This document shows positions 19,201 through 28,081 of a stretch of 64,000 nucleotides of DNA, piece by piece. The stretch is from Flavobacteriaceae bacterium LYZ1037 (GTDB lineage: Bacteria; Bacteroidota; Bacteroidia; Flavobacteriales; Flavobacteriaceae). Numbering within the stretch: the first letter of the stretch is position 1; each line of letters begins with the position of its first letter. Location: positions 601,272-665,271 of the forward strand of contig QFWS01000002.1 in assembly GCA_003144015.1 (NCBI GenBank), written 5' to 3'. The notes under the pieces were generated by a model that saw only the letters and a list, made by a program, of their open reading frames with translations, was not told where the DNA came from and did not search any database. A program made the position numbers and the translations under genes.

Positions 19201-19410
19201 GACATCACCAGCACTTGCAGATATGGAGTAATTTCCATCAAAATCTGTTTGTGTACCATTTGTCGTACCTTTTACAATAATATTAACTCCAGGAAGGGGT
19301 AACCCGTTTTCATCGGACACAGTTCCTGAAATTGTTTTTTCCTGTGCAAACGTAAATTGCACAACAAACGCTAGGAATAGCGTTAAAATTCCACTAAACT
19401 TTGTTTTCAT
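16228..19410 (-). CDS. SusC/RagA-family TonB-dependent outer-membrane transporter
   Basis: 1060 residues. Signal peptide (FAQEKTISG cleavage zone), a carboxypeptidase-D-like domain (GTVSDENGLPLPGVNIIVKG), a TonB-box segment (IDEVVVTALGIKKEE near residue 105), the plug (VVDALSGKVAGVNITKSSGD; IDVL-like ESLNVLKGGAATSLYG) and a 22-strand barrel ending in ARTIGFSVNVKF. SusC imports the ligand captured by SusD, driven by TonB and the proton gradient. It is the first gene of a four-gene operon. Full length, no frameshift. No sigma/anti-sigma pair or two-component regulator is adjacent, so its control is not visible here. Confidence 0.95.
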   Translation of the reverse strand: MKTKFSGILTLFLAFVVQFTFAQEKTISGTVSDENGLPLPGVNIIVKGTTNGTQTDFDGNYSISASAGDVLSYSFVGYTKKEMTVGASNNMSFSMAPDVTAIDEVVVTALGIKKEERSIGYSAQNLKSDELTTVPVTNVVDALSGKVAGVNITKSSGDIGASTRITIRGISTIYGNSQPLIVVDGVIMNNSTFAETNSGTDLPNGLADINPEDIESLNVLKGGAATSLYGMRGQNGVIVITTKTGSKKEALGISLSSNVSFSNPYIFPDYQNSYGQGHSQSYFEFKDGFGYDGGAVSGDGGTDESWGPALDAGFDFIQFQSLIDNPDNPQAQPWVSNPDSVKDDFYNTGLSTTNTLSLNGSSDNASYRLSMGLTDAEGIIYNTDLKKYNISANVNFDLSDRWSAGVTAMYVKSQSDNRNAVGYGDVDNQIGQLVWGARQVDWSLLRDWQNLPLIETNNPGIYTPLNWNLNFNNNPFWALDNNLHPWERNRWLGSVNLAYEITDNLNISASTGIDYFDDTREVQRSFGTVDNRNGYYSLTNRNSYEVNTQAILSYDTKIGASEDFGLNLSVGGNIMKTKYRAFQGIAEQLVLDKLFNLSNSSSSPLITDTSSESAINSLFGTGQISYKNYIYLDFSGRNDWASVLPASNNSFFYPAASLSVVASDMLSIDKNIVSFLKVRGSWAKTGSAGPLSAYNVAPSYSLSGFPLNGTDPTAFIGTTLWNENIKPQEETEFEVGFDGRFFSNRLRVDFSYYNKEAVDVILPVDVSAASGFASVWDNAATITNKGIELVLGADIIRSKEAGGFNFGIDVNFGKNDNEVSDIAGDAVNLTSGNLWNVNTQARNGYPIGVIYGPAFARTDSGEIIYDNGLPVYDSEYKVLGNSQADWTGGLALNASYKGFSFRTLFDVKSGGDVYSQTNTWGMLSGVLAETLPGRETGVIGNGVMSDGNGGYVPNNVVQTAQGYYSTAFSQGVAESSVFDASFVKWRELSLGYSIPSKLFNNIPIQSIDLGLNVRNLAILYKKAPHIDPETAFGTGTGQQGLEYAQTPSARTIGFSVNVKF

Positions 19411-19530
19411 TTTATATTTTATTTGAATTAGTCTACGCCAAAAATCATAATAAAAAGTTAATTAAACAATATTTAAGGGTTAAAATTTCATTTTTTTTTA
19501 AAAATAGCCTCATTTTTAGTTAATATACCC

Positions 19531-21228
19531 TTAAAAAAATGCTGTTAAACTTAAATGTACTTGAGAATTAGAGAACTTAAAGGATTGATTTTCTGTTTTC
19601 CCATTCGCAAAATTAAATTTTAAGAGTCCAGCTTTTGTAATTAAGCCAAATCCAAACCCAAAACCATATAACTTTTCTTTCTGCTCCGTTATTTTATTTT
19701 CAAAATAAGCAACGTCTATAATTGTATGAACATAGATACTATTGTTAAACATATATCTGTATTCTGTATTAAATAGCCCATATAGAGTTGCAGATAAACT
19801 ATTTTCCTCAAAACCTCTTATGGAATTGATACCTCCAAAACGAATTAATTCATTTTCGAGATAGGTGTCGGAAAATAACCCATAGCTATTAACTCTAAAG
19901 TAAATGCTGTTTTTAAGGTTTAGATGGAATATATGAAAAGTATCAAAATAATATTGATACTGTTTTGTTGAAGTGTTCTCGTAGTCGCGAGACCCTGTTT
20001 CAACTTGAAAATCTAATAACGAAGTCGTGCTAAATAATACACTTTCTTTTTGTCGTTTTTTATATTGATACCTTACATTATAAAACAAAGTTTTAAAATC
20101 CTTTATAAGTGGGTCTCTATAAATGGAATCTAATAAGTTATTTGATTGAATAGATCTTACTCCTGCAAATACTTTGTTTCTTGGGTTTAATTGATAAAAT
20201 AATTTAGCATTTTGGTTCGAGGTTGAATACGATGAATCTCTTTTTAATAACCCTAACTCTAATTCTGTGCCTAATGGTGTGCCAAATATATATGGGAGGT
20301 TTAATTTAACATTAAATGTTTTTTGCTCATTTTCATCACTTTTATATATTAACCTAAAAGACTCTCCATAATTTAAATTATTAATAAGCTCTAAATTTAG
20401 GTAGCCACTAAATTCAATGTTGTTGGTTTCTTCATTGGTGCCAAACCCTATGAAACCATCAAAATTGTTACTCCTGCTTTTGTCAATATATAAATATACC
20501 GTTGTCGAATCTTTGCTGAATAATATTTCGGGATCTTTTATTTGGTTAGCAAAAGGTAATTCGCTTAAAGATTTGGATTGATTCTTAATTTCAGATAGAT
20601 TGAAAATGTCGCCTTCTTTTATTTTTAAATAATATTTTAAATACGATTTTGGAAATTTCTCATAACCTTTCACAACAATCTTATCGATATGGCGAATCAT
20701 TATTTTGTCAGACAATATTAGAGTGGCATCAATTTCAGAGTTGTTTTTAATTTTGATGTTCGAAAGTTTTAATGTGCTAAAAGGATCACCTAATTCTGAA
20801 AGTTTTAAATTAATAGTGTTTAGGGTTTTTTCTGTATTTTGAATTGCGATTGTAAAATACCTATCTGTAATTTTATTAGACACTAATTGTATGATTTTTC
20901 TAGGTAGCAAACTATCATTAAAATAGATGTTGATGTATTCAAATTTTCTATTCAGATTCATGTTAACAACTAAAGAAGAGTCATTTTCTCTTTGTATTGC
21001 CGACATGACACTCTCTATATAACCAATAGTATTTAATTTAGATTTAAATTCAGAGACCTCTTTTGATACAGATTCATAATCTTTATGCTGCTTGACATAT
21101 TTAATAGAGTCAATAACTTTGTTCTCTAAACTGTCTTTACCTGTAATTTTTAAATTCAAAGTCTGGCAAGTAGCTTCTATTGAAAATAGGCTATATATAA
21201 TAAGTAGTAAAATGGGTATTCTAGACAC
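19531..21228 (-). CDS. Omp85-superfamily (BamA/TamA-like) outer-membrane protein
   Basis: 565 residues with a signal peptide and a GTG start (21228-21226); no upstream ATG fits. About 230 N-terminal residues contain POTRA-like alternating alpha/beta units (for example HIDKIVVKGYEKFPKSYLKY), and the rest is a beta barrel. The diagnostic Omp85 loop motif RGF occurs at 471-473 in NSIRGFEENS. The protein is shorter than BamA (about 800), with fewer POTRA units, so it is more like TamA or a two-partner transporter; no secreted partner is adjacent. Role: probable insertion or export at the outer membrane (inference). Confidence 0.8.
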   Translation of the reverse strand: MSRIPILLLIIYSLFSIEATCQTLNLKITGKDSLENKVIDSIKYVKQHKDYESVSKEVSEFKSKLNTIGYIESVMSAIQRENDSSLVVNMNLNRKFEYINIYFNDSLLPRKIIQLVSNKITDRYFTIAIQNTEKTLNTINLKLSELGDPFSTLKLSNIKIKNNSEIDATLILSDKIMIRHIDKIVVKGYEKFPKSYLKYYLKIKEGDIFNLSEIKNQSKSLSELPFANQIKDPEILFSKDSTTVYLYIDKSRSNNFDGFIGFGTNEETNNIEFSGYLNLELINNLNYGESFRLIYKSDENEQKTFNVKLNLPYIFGTPLGTELELGLLKRDSSYSTSNQNAKLFYQLNPRNKVFAGVRSIQSNNLLDSIYRDPLIKDFKTLFYNVRYQYKKRQKESVLFSTTSLLDFQVETGSRDYENTSTKQYQYYFDTFHIFHLNLKNSIYFRVNSYGLFSDTYLENELIRFGGINSIRGFEENSLSATLYGLFNTEYRYMFNNSIYVHTIIDVAYFENKITEQKEKLYGFGFGFGLITKAGLLKFNFANGKTENQSFKFSNSQVHLSLTAFF

Positions 21229-21467
21229 GTATATTTGTAAATAGCTATTTGAATTGTAAAACTAACGCAAAAAGCAGACTTATTATATATTGACAACTTT
21301 ATTTTTTTTAATTCAAATAAAATCTTCGAAAGAATCAAGGTGTATATTTTTATTTAGAAGGCTTTAAAATATAGAAGTTAGAAGGGAGTGTCCTGTAAGT
21401 GAATTCAGTATTTTTTAAACACTTCAAAAAAAAAATCGTCTATCAAGTGAAAATTAATCAATTAACG
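21229..21467. other. Gene-free stretch before the str-S10 promoter
   Basis: About 240 AT-rich bases between the divergent omp85-like and rpsL genes. No ORF, tRNA or convincing hairpin was found. It must hold the omp85 promoter, but no exact TAnnTTTG box is visible on the minus strand. Confidence 0.5.
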
Positions 21468-21498
21468 TTTGAAAAATTAAAATATATTTCTACCTTTG
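21468..21498 (+). promoter_or_regulatory. Main promoter of the str-S10-spc-alpha cluster
   Basis: TTTG at 21468-21471, a 19-base spacer, then TACCTTTG at 21491-21498: a near-ideal Bacteroidota promoter (TTTG / TAnnTTTG). It is followed by a short leader of about 40 bases before rpsL. Confidence 0.85.
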
Positions 21499-21502
21499 CA
21501 GC

Positions 21503-21516
21503 CCTCTAATAAGAGG
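21503..21516 (+). promoter_or_regulatory. Small hairpin in the rpsL leader
   Basis: CCTCT/AGAGG with loop AATA directly after the likely transcription start. It may protect the 5' end or take part in feedback control; only the fold is seen. Confidence 0.4.
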
Positions 21517-21542
21517 TATTAGTAAAATATTATAGAAAATAT

Positions 21543-21917
21543 ATGCCAACAATTTCACAATTAGTACGAAAAGGAAGAACCAAAATAACCAAGAAGAGTA
21601 AATCGGTTGCTTTAGATTCGTGTCCACAAAGACGTGGAGTATGTACTCGTGTTTATACTACAACACCAAAAAAACCAAACTCAGCAATGCGTAAAGTAGC
21701 AAGGGTAAGGTTGACAAATGGTAAAGAAGTAAATGCTTACATCCCAGGAGAAGGACACAATTTGCAAGAGCACTCGATAGTATTGGTTAGAGGTGGAAGG
21801 GTAAAAGATTTGCCAGGAGTTAGATATCATATCGTTCGTGGAGCCTTAGACACAGCAGGTGTTGCAGGAAGAACACAGCGTAGATCTAAATACGGAGCGA
21901 AACGCCCTAAAAGTTAA
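21543..21917 (+). CDS. rpsL: 30S ribosomal protein S12 (uS12)
   Basis: 124 residues, normal length. The conserved loops [14 protein letters not shown] and [12 protein letters not shown], which line the decoding centre, carry the usual lysines, so the allele looks streptomycin-sensitive (from known resistance positions). It is the first gene of the cluster behind a strong promoter. No Shine-Dalgarno is present; the start is preceded by an A-rich run, as usual in Flavobacteriia. Confidence 0.98.
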   Translation: MPTISQLVRKGRTKITKKSKSVALDSCPQRRGVCTRVYTTTPKKPNSAMRKVARVRLTNGKEVNAYIPGEGHNLQEHSIVLVRGGRVKDLPGVRYHIVRGALDTAGVAGRTQRRSKYGAKRPKS

Positions 21918-21941
21918 TTAAAGAAAACTTAAGAAGAAGAC

Positions 21942-22418
21942 ATGAGAAAAAGAGCAGCAAAAAAGAGACCGCTTTTACCAGATCCGCGTTTTAATGATCA
22001 GTTAGTGACACGTTTCGTTAACATGATGATGTGGGATGGTAAAAAGTCAGTAGCTTTTAAAGTGTTTTACGATGCTATTGACATTGTAGATCAAAAGAAA
22101 ACAGAAGAAGAAAAAACAGCTTTAGAGTTGTGGAAAGACGCTTTATCTAACGTTATGCCTCACGTAGAAGTACGTAGTCGTAGAGTTGGTGGTGCAACAT
22201 TCCAAATTCCTATGCAAATTCGTCCAGATAGAAAAGTTTCTACTGCAATGAAATGGCTTATTAGCTATTCTCGTAAAAGAAACGAAAAGTCTATGGCGCA
22301 AAGATTAGCATCAGAGATTTTAGCAGCAGCTAAAGAAGAAGGAGCTGCAGTTAAAAAGCGTGTTGATACACACAAAATGGCTGAAGCAAATAAAGCATTT
22401 TCACACTTTAGATTTTAA
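21942..22418 (+). CDS. rpsG: 30S ribosomal protein S7 (uS7)
   Basis: 158 residues. The opening [19 protein letters not shown] and the central [20 protein letters not shown] are diagnostic. S7 nucleates assembly of the 30S head on the 3' domain of 16S rRNA. It lies 24 bases after rpsL and 6 bases before fusA. In E. coli S7 represses the str operon through the S12-S7 spacer; the spacer here is too short for that element. Confidence 0.98.
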   Translation: MRKRAAKKRPLLPDPRFNDQLVTRFVNMMMWDGKKSVAFKVFYDAIDIVDQKKTEEEKTALELWKDALSNVMPHVEVRSRRVGGATFQIPMQIRPDRKVSTAMKWLISYSRKRNEKSMAQRLASEILAAAKEEGAAVKKRVDTHKMAEANKAFSHFRF

Positions 22419-22424
22419 TATAAA

Positions 22425-24551
22425 ATGGCAAGAGATTTAAAACTTACTAGAAATATTGGTATTGCAGCTCATATTGATGCTGGAAAAACCACTACAACAG
22501 AACGTATCTTGTTTTATACAGGTGTGTCTCATAAAATTGGAGAAGTTCATGATGGAGCTTCTACAATGGACTGGATGGAGCAAGAAGCAGAAAGAGGTAT
22601 TACAATAACTTCTGCAGCAACAACTTGTGATTGGACGTTTCCTAAAGAAAATGGAGAGCCAACAGAAGATGCTCAAGATTACCATTTTAACATTATTGAT
22701 ACTCCTGGTCACGTAGATTTTACGGTTGAAGTAAATCGTTCTTTACGTGTATTAGATGGTCTAGTGTTTTTGTTTAGTGCAGTAGATGGTGTAGAACCAC
22801 AATCTGAAACTAACTGGAGACTAGCAGATAACTATAAAGTGCCTAGAATTGGTTTCGTTAATAAAATGGACCGTCAAGGATCTGATTTTTTAGGTGTTTG
22901 TCAACAAGTAAAAGACATGTTGAAGTCTAATGCGGTGCCAATTGTTTTGAACATTGGTGATGAAGAAGACTTTAAAGGTATTGTAGATTTAGTTAAAAAC
23001 AGAGCTATTGTATGGCATGATGATAACTACGGATCTACTTTCGATGTTGTTGATATTCCTGAAAACATGAAAGATGAAGTACGTAAATATCGTGCTTTAT
23101 TAATCGAAGAGGTAGCGAGTTATGATGAGGACTTATTAGAAAAATTCATGGAAGATGAAGATTCTATTACAGAAGTAGAAGTGCACGCTGCGCTTAGAGC
23201 TGCTGTAATGGATATGGCTATTATTCCTATGGTTTGTGGTTCTTCATTTAAAAACAAAGGTGTGCAGTTCTTATTAGATGCTGTATGTCGTTACTTGCCT
23301 TCTCCAATGGATAGAGAAAGCGTTATAGGTACTAATCCTGAAACAGGCAATGAAGAAAGACGTAAGCCTAGTGTTAATGAGCCTTTTTCAGCATTAGCAT
23401 TTAAAATTGCAACAGATCCTTTCGTAGGACGTTTAGCATTCTTTAGAGCTTATTCTGGTCGTCTAGATGCAGGTTCTTATATCTTGAATAACCGTTCAGG
23501 TAAAAAAGAACGTATTTCTCGTATCTATCAAATGCACTCTAATAAACAAAATGCTATCGATTTTATTGAAGCTGGAGATATTGGAGCAGCAGTAGGATTT
23601 AAAGATATTAAGACTGGTGATACTATGTCTGACGAAAAACATCCTATTGTCTTAGAATCTATGGACTTCCCTGATCCAGTAATTGGTATTGCAGTGGAAC
23701 CTAAAACAAAGGCAGATGTCGATAAATTAGGAATGGCTTTAGCTAAATTAGCTGAAGAAGATCCTACTTTTACAGCAAGAACAGACGAAGCTTCAGGACA
23801 GACTATTATTTCTGGAATGGGTGAGCTTCACTTAGATATTATTGTTGATCGTTTACGTCGCGAATTTAAAGTTGAAGTAAACCAAGGACAACCTCAAGTA
23901 GAGTATAAAGAAGCTATTACAGCTTCTGCAGATCATAGAGAAGTTTACAAAAAACAATCTGGTGGTCGTGGTAAATTCGCAGATATTGTATTTACGGTAG
24001 AGCCAGCAGATGAAGGAGTAGTAGGTCTACAATTTGAATCAATCATTAAAGGTGGTAACGTTCCTAAAGAATTTATCCCTTCTATTGAAAAAGGATTTAA
24101 AATGGCAATGGTTAATGGACCATTAGCAGGATACGAAATAGACTCAATGAAAGTAACATTGAAAGATGGATCTTATCACGATGTCGATTCAGATCAATTA
24201 TCGTTCGAATTAGCAGCTAAGTTAGGATTTAAAAACTGTGCAAAAGCAGCTAAAGCTGTAATCATGGAGCCTATTATGAAGCTTGAAGTTATCACTCCAG
24301 AAGAAAACATGGGTGATATTGTAGGAGATTTGAATAGAAGAAGAGGTCAAATGAGTAGTATGGGAGATAGAGCTGGTGCAAAAACTGTAAAAGCTACTGT
24401 ACCATTATCTGAAATGTTTGGTTATGTAACAACCTTAAGAACATTATCATCAGGTCGTGCGACATCAACAATGGAATTTTCACATTATGCGGAAACTCCT
24501 TCAAATATTTCAGAAGAAGTAATCAAAGCAGCTAAAGGCGTAGAAGCTTAA
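22425..24551 (+). CDS. fusA: Translation elongation factor G
   Basis: 708 residues, full length. GTPase motifs are G1 [15 protein letters not shown] near residue 15, the switch I/II segments GITITSAA and DTPGHVDF, and G4 NKMD. Domains II-V follow, including the domain IV region [13 protein letters not shown] moves tRNA and mRNA through the ribosome after each peptide bond. It is followed by rpsJ after 12 bases, with no tuf gene, unlike the E. coli str operon. Confidence 0.98.
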   Translation: MARDLKLTRNIGIAAHIDAGKTTTTERILFYTGVSHKIGEVHDGASTMDWMEQEAERGITITSAATTCDWTFPKENGEPTEDAQDYHFNIIDTPGHVDFTVEVNRSLRVLDGLVFLFSAVDGVEPQSETNWRLADNYKVPRIGFVNKMDRQGSDFLGVCQQVKDMLKSNAVPIVLNIGDEEDFKGIVDLVKNRAIVWHDDNYGSTFDVVDIPENMKDEVRKYRALLIEEVASYDEDLLEKFMEDEDSITEVEVHAALRAAVMDMAIIPMVCGSSFKNKGVQFLLDAVCRYLPSPMDRESVIGTNPETGNEERRKPSVNEPFSALAFKIATDPFVGRLAFFRAYSGRLDAGSYILNNRSGKKERISRIYQMHSNKQNAIDFIEAGDIGAAVGFKDIKTGDTMSDEKHPIVLESMDFPDPVIGIAVEPKTKADVDKLGMALAKLAEEDPTFTARTDEASGQTIISGMGELHLDIIVDRLRREFKVEVNQGQPQVEYKEAITASADHREVYKKQSGGRGKFADIVFTVEPADEGVVGLQFESIIKGGNVPKEFIPSIEKGFKMAMVNGPLAGYEIDSMKVTLKDGSYHDVDSDQLSFELAAKLGFKNCAKAAKAVIMEPIMKLEVITPEENMGDIVGDLNRRRGQMSSMGDRAGAKTVKATVPLSEMFGYVTTLRTLSSGRATSTMEFSHYAETPSNISEEVIKAAKGVEA

Positions 24552-24563
24552 AACTAAAAGAAA

Positions 24564-24869
24564 ATGAGTCAGAAAATTAGAATAAAATTAAAGTCTTACG
24601 ATCACAATTTAGTTGATAAGTCTGCTGAAAAGATTGTAAAAACAGTAAAAAGCACAGGAGCTGTTGTAACGGGACCAATTCCATTACCAACTCACAAGAA
24701 AATTTTCACTGTATTGCGTTCACCACACGTAAATAAGAAGTCTAGAGAACAATTTCAATTAAGCTCTTATAAGAGATTATTAGATATTTACTCTTCATCT
24801 TCTAAAACAATTGACGCTTTAATGAAACTTGAATTACCAAGTGGAGTTGAAGTAGAGATTAAAGTGTAA
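24564..24869 (+). CDS. rpsJ: 30S ribosomal protein S10 (uS10, NusE)
   Basis: 101 residues: [19 protein letters not shown] at the start, and [20 protein letters not shown], the loop that contacts 16S rRNA. S10 also acts as NusE in transcription antitermination. It is followed by a 124-base gap with two hairpins before rplC, which is unusual since S10 and L3 are commonly closely spaced. Confidence 0.98.
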   Translation: MSQKIRIKLKSYDHNLVDKSAEKIVKTVKSTGAVVTGPIPLPTHKKIFTVLRSPHVNKKSREQFQLSSYKRLLDIYSSSSKTIDALMKLELPSGVEVEIKV

Positions 24870-24884
24870 GTGTAAGTAAACATG

Positions 24885-24904
24885 TCCTTAACGATGGTTA
24901 AGGA
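24885..24904 (+). promoter_or_regulatory. First hairpin between rpsJ and rplC
   Basis: TCCTTAAC (24885-24892) pairs perfectly with GTTAAGGA (24897-24904) around loop GATG. It lies 15 bases after the rpsJ stop and 15 bases before a second, longer hairpin. Confidence 0.6.
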
Positions 24905-24919
24905 AAAACGGAAAAATAC

Positions 24920-24957
24920 AATTCAAGGCTGAAACGTATTTTTCAGCCTTGAATTTT
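24920..24957 (+). terminator. Perfect 15-bp stem with T tail between rpsJ and rplC (attenuator-like)
   Basis: Arms 24920-24934 and 24941-24955 are perfectly complementary around a six-base loop and are followed by TTTT. In form it is an intrinsic terminator, yet it sits inside an operon where all downstream genes must be expressed. It is either a partial terminator that sets the ratio between the str part and the S10 part, or one state of a regulated leader. Confidence 0.65.
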
Positions 24958-24993
24958 AATAAATAGAATAGTAATAATTAATAATTAATAAAT

Positions 24994-25611
24994 ATGTCTG
25001 GGTTAATAGGAAAAAAAATCGGTATGACCAGCATTTTCGATGAAAATGGAAAAAACATTCCATGTACAGTAATCGAAGCTGGACCATGTATCGTTACCCA
25101 AGTCAGAACTGAAGATGTTGATGGCTATAGTGCTATCCAACTTGGTTTCGATGACGCGACAGAAAAAAGTGCTACTAAAGCTGACTTAGGTCACGCTAAA
25201 AAAGCAGGGACTTCTGTAAAACGCAAAATCGCTGAGTTTAAGGGTTTTGATGAGGAGTACAAATTAGGTGATGCAATCACTGTAGAACACTTTACAGAAG
25301 GAGAATTCGTAGATGTTTCTGGAATTTCTAAAGGTAAAGGATTTCAAGGGGTTGTTAAACGTCACGGTTTTGCGGGTGTAGGTCAAGCTACTCACGGACA
25401 ACATAACCGTTTAAGAGCACCAGGTTCTATTGGAGCTGCATCTTATCCTGCAAGAGTATTCAAGGGAATGAAGATGGCAGGAAGAATGGGAACCGATAAA
25501 GTGAAAGTTGAAAATTTAAGAGTTTTAAAAGTAGTTGCTGAAAAGAATCTACTTGTGGTTAAAGGATGTGTTCCTGGTCATAAAAACGCTTATGTAATTA
25601 TTCAAAAATAA
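24994..25611 (+). CDS. rplC: 50S ribosomal protein L3 (uL3)
   Basis: 205 residues. Opens [20 protein letters not shown]; the central [20 protein letters not shown] loop reaches toward the peptidyl-transferase centre and contains the Gln that PrmB methylates in other bacteria. Its last base is shared with the next gene (TAATG), so L3 and L4 are translationally coupled. Preceded by an AT-only tract of TAATTAA repeats. Confidence 0.98.
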   Translation: MSGLIGKKIGMTSIFDENGKNIPCTVIEAGPCIVTQVRTEDVDGYSAIQLGFDDATEKSATKADLGHAKKAGTSVKRKIAEFKGFDEEYKLGDAITVEHFTEGEFVDVSGISKGKGFQGVVKRHGFAGVGQATHGQHNRLRAPGSIGAASYPARVFKGMKMAGRMGTDKVKVENLRVLKVVAEKNLLVVKGCVPGHKNAYVIIQK

Positions 25612-26240
25612 TGAAAGTAGCAGTTTTAGATATAAACGGAAAAGAAACTGGAAGAAAGGCAGACCTTTCTGACGCAGTTTTCGCTATTGAGCCTAACAAT
25701 CATGCTGTATACTTGGATGTTAAACAATATTTAGCAAACCAAAGACAAGGAACTCACAAGTCGAAAGAAAGAGCTGAGATTTCAGGTAGTACACGTAAGA
25801 TTAAAAAACAAAAAGGAACAGGTACAGCAAGAGCTGGATCTATTAAGTCTGGTGTTTTTAGAGGTGGTGGACGTATGTTTGGTCCTAGACCAAGAAACTA
25901 CGGCATCAAACTAAACAAAAACCTAAAGCGTTTAGCACGTAAATCGGCCTTTAGTATTAAAGCAAATGAGAAATCTATAGTCGTATTAGAAGACTTTAAT
26001 TTTGATGCTCCAAAGACTAAAAACTTTACAGCTGTTTTAAAAGCTTTAGACCTAGAAAACAAAAAATCTCTCTTTGTGTTGGGTGCTTCAAATAATAATG
26101 TATATTTGTCGTCACGCAATTTAAAAGGGCTTGAAGTTGTAACAAACACAGAATTAAGCACTTATAAAATATTAAATGCTAATCAAGTAGTATTGTTAGA
26201 GAGTTCTTTAGAAGGAATTGAATCGAATTTAAGTAAATAA
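25611..26240 (+). CDS. rplD: 50S ribosomal protein L4 (uL4)
   Basis: 209 residues. The long exit-tunnel loop [19 protein letters not shown] and the [13 protein letters not shown] segment identify it. In E. coli L4 also represses the S10 operon; a matching RNA target would be expected in the leader, and the hairpins before rplC are candidates. The start ATG overlaps the rplC stop codon by one base. Confidence 0.97.
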   Translation: MKVAVLDINGKETGRKADLSDAVFAIEPNNHAVYLDVKQYLANQRQGTHKSKERAEISGSTRKIKKQKGTGTARAGSIKSGVFRGGGRMFGPRPRNYGIKLNKNLKRLARKSAFSIKANEKSIVVLEDFNFDAPKTKNFTAVLKALDLENKKSLFVLGASNNNVYLSSRNLKGLEVVTNTELSTYKILNANQVVLLESSLEGIESNLSK

Positions 26241-26247
26241 GAAACAG

Positions 26248-26538
26248 ATGAACATCTTAATTAAACCTATAATCACAGAAAAAGCGACTGCAGATAGCGA
26301 GTTAAGAAACTGCTATACTTTCGCAGTGAATACCAAGGCGAACAAGGTAGAAATCAAAAAAGCAGTGGAAGCTGCTTATGGAGTTTCTGTTGAAAAAGTT
26401 CGTACTATAAATGTCCGTCCAGATAGAAAAACTAAGTTTACAAAAACTGGTATTCAACATGGTAAAACAAATGCTGTTAAAAAGGCAATTGTACAACTGG
26501 CGGAAGGTGAAATGATTGATTTATACAGTAACATGTAA
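26248..26538 (+). CDS. rplW: 50S ribosomal protein L23 (uL23)
   Basis: 96 residues; LIKPIITEKATADSELRNC at the start and VEIKKAVEAAYGVSVEKVRT are typical. L23 sits at the tunnel exit and docks trigger factor and the signal recognition particle. Seven bases after rplD. Confidence 0.96.
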   Translation: MNILIKPIITEKATADSELRNCYTFAVNTKANKVEIKKAVEAAYGVSVEKVRTINVRPDRKTKFTKTGIQHGKTNAVKKAIVQLAEGEMIDLYSNM

Positions 26539-26548
26539 TTAAAGACAA

Positions 26549-27373
26549 ATGTCAGTAAGAAAATTAAAACCAATCACACCAGGACAGCGATTTAGAGTAG
26601 TAAATGGGTATGACGCCATAACTACTGATAAGCCGGAAAAGAGTTTACTCGTTCCGAACAAAAGGTCTGGTGGTAGAAACAGTCAAGGAAAAATGACCAT
26701 GCGCTATATAGGTGGAGGTCATAAAAGAAAGTATCGTATTATCGATTTTAAGCGTAACAAAGCTGGTATTCCTGCTGAAGTTAAGTCTATCGAGTACGAT
26801 CCAAACAGAACCGCTTTTATCGCATTATTGAATTATCAAGATGGTGAAAAAGCATACATTATTGCACAAAATGGATTACAAGTAGGTCAAACAGTAGTAT
26901 CAGGCGATACTGCTCCTACCGAGATTGGTAACGCTATGCCATTAAGTAATATTCCTTTAGGAACTATTATTTCTTGTATAGAGTTGCGTCCAGGGCAAGG
27001 AGCTATTATGGCTCGTAGTGCTGGTACTTTTGCACAATTAATGGCAAGAGATGGTAAGTTTGCAACTATTAAACTTCCGTCTGGTGAAATCCGTTTAGTG
27101 TTAGTAACATGTATGGCTACAATAGGCGTTGTCTCTAATTCAGATCATCAATTGTTAGTATCAGGTAAAGCTGGTAGAACAAGATGGTTAGGTAGAAGAC
27201 CTCGTACAAGACCAGTAGTAATGAATCCTGTAGATCATCCAATGGGTGGTGGAGAAGGAAAATCTTCTGGTGGACATCCACGTTCTAGAAATGGTATACC
27301 TGCTAAAGGTTATAGAACCCGTTCTAAAACAAAAGCGAGTAATAAATATATTGTAGAACGTAGAAAGAAATAA
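26549..27373 (+). CDS. rplB: 50S ribosomal protein L2 (uL2)
   Basis: 274 residues. Conserved [20 protein letters not shown] in the N-terminal half and [20 protein letters not shown] near the C-terminus; the His in VDHP is the residue linked to peptidyl transfer and subunit joining. Ends in a basic tail. Within the S10 operon, 10 bases after rplW and 6 before rpsS. Confidence 0.98.
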   Translation: MSVRKLKPITPGQRFRVVNGYDAITTDKPEKSLLVPNKRSGGRNSQGKMTMRYIGGGHKRKYRIIDFKRNKAGIPAEVKSIEYDPNRTAFIALLNYQDGEKAYIIAQNGLQVGQTVVSGDTAPTEIGNAMPLSNIPLGTIISCIELRPGQGAIMARSAGTFAQLMARDGKFATIKLPSGEIRLVLVTCMATIGVVSNSDHQLLVSGKAGRTRWLGRRPRTRPVVMNPVDHPMGGGEGKSSGGHPRSRNGIPAKGYRTRSKTKASNKYIVERRKK

Positions 27374-27379
27374 TAAGTC

Positions 27380-27658
27380 ATGTCAAGATCATTAAAAAAA
27401 GGACCTTACGTTCATTATAAACTAGAGAAGAAAGTTGCTACAAATGTAGAAACTAACAAGAAAACAGTAATCAAAACGTGGTCTAGAGCCTCGATGATTA
27501 CTCCAGATTTTGTTGGACAAACAATTGCAGTACATAACGGTCGCCAATTTGTTCCAGTTTACGTAACTGAAAACATGGTAGGTCATAAGTTAGGAGAATT
27601 TTCACCAACAAGATCTTTTAGAGGTCATGCAGGTGCTAAAAACAAAGGTAAAAAGTAG
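27380..27658 (+). CDS. rpsS: 30S ribosomal protein S19 (uS19)
   Basis: 92 residues: [19 protein letters not shown], then [20 protein letters not shown] and [15 protein letters not shown], all diagnostic. S19 pairs with S13 at the head of the 30S subunit. Spacing to neighbours is six bases on each side. Confidence 0.98.
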   Translation: MSRSLKKGPYVHYKLEKKVATNVETNKKTVIKTWSRASMITPDFVGQTIAVHNGRQFVPVYVTENMVGHKLGEFSPTRSFRGHAGAKNKGKK

Positions 27659-27664
27659 TAAGCT

Positions 27665-28072
27665 ATGGGAAGTCGTAAAAAACAAATGGCAGACGCTATT
27701 AAGGAAGCAAAAAAAGAAATCGCTTTTGCTAAACTTAATAACTGTCCTACATCACCGAGAAAAATGCGTTTAGTAGCCGATTTAGTAAGAGGCGAACGCG
27801 TAGAGAAAGCGCTTAATATTTTAAAATTTAGCCAAAAAGAAGCATCTAACCGTTTAGAAACTTTGTTACTGTCTGCAATTGCAAACTGGCAAGCAAAGAA
27901 CGAAGATGCAAGTATTGAAGAAGCTGAATTATTTGTTAAGGAGATTCGTGTAGATGGTGGATCAATGTTAAAAAGATTGCGTCCAGCACCACAAGGTCGT
28001 GCACACAGAATTAGAAAACGTTCAAACCACGTAACATTAGTGGTAGGAGCTAACAATAACACACAAAGTTAA
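27665..28072 (+). CDS. rplV: 50S ribosomal protein L22 (uL22)
   Basis: 135 residues. The segment [20 protein letters not shown] and the C-terminal hairpin [20 protein letters not shown], which lines the exit tunnel where macrolides act, identify it. The N-terminal 20 residues are a lysine-rich extension. No insertion in the tunnel hairpin is seen. Confidence 0.97.
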   Translation: MGSRKKQMADAIKEAKKEIAFAKLNNCPTSPRKMRLVADLVRGERVEKALNILKFSQKEASNRLETLLLSAIANWQAKNEDASIEEAELFVKEIRVDGGSMLKRLRPAPQGRAHRIRKRSNHVTLVVGANNNTQS

Positions 28073-28081
28073 GATAGAAGT

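Noticed and set aside
13031..19410. Idea that the SusCD locus is a polysaccharide utilisation locus
   Set aside because: No glycoside hydrolase, polysaccharide lyase, sulfatase or glycan sensor occurs in or near the operon.
19499..19520. AT-only stem TAAAAAT/ATTTTTA between susC and the Omp85-like gene
   Set aside because: Could be an omp85 terminator, but all pairs are A-T and the sequence is AT-rich, so chance is likely.
27625..28062. 145-codon minus-strand frame opposite rplV
   Set aside because: Antisense to a well-supported ribosomal gene; no support from promoter or homology.
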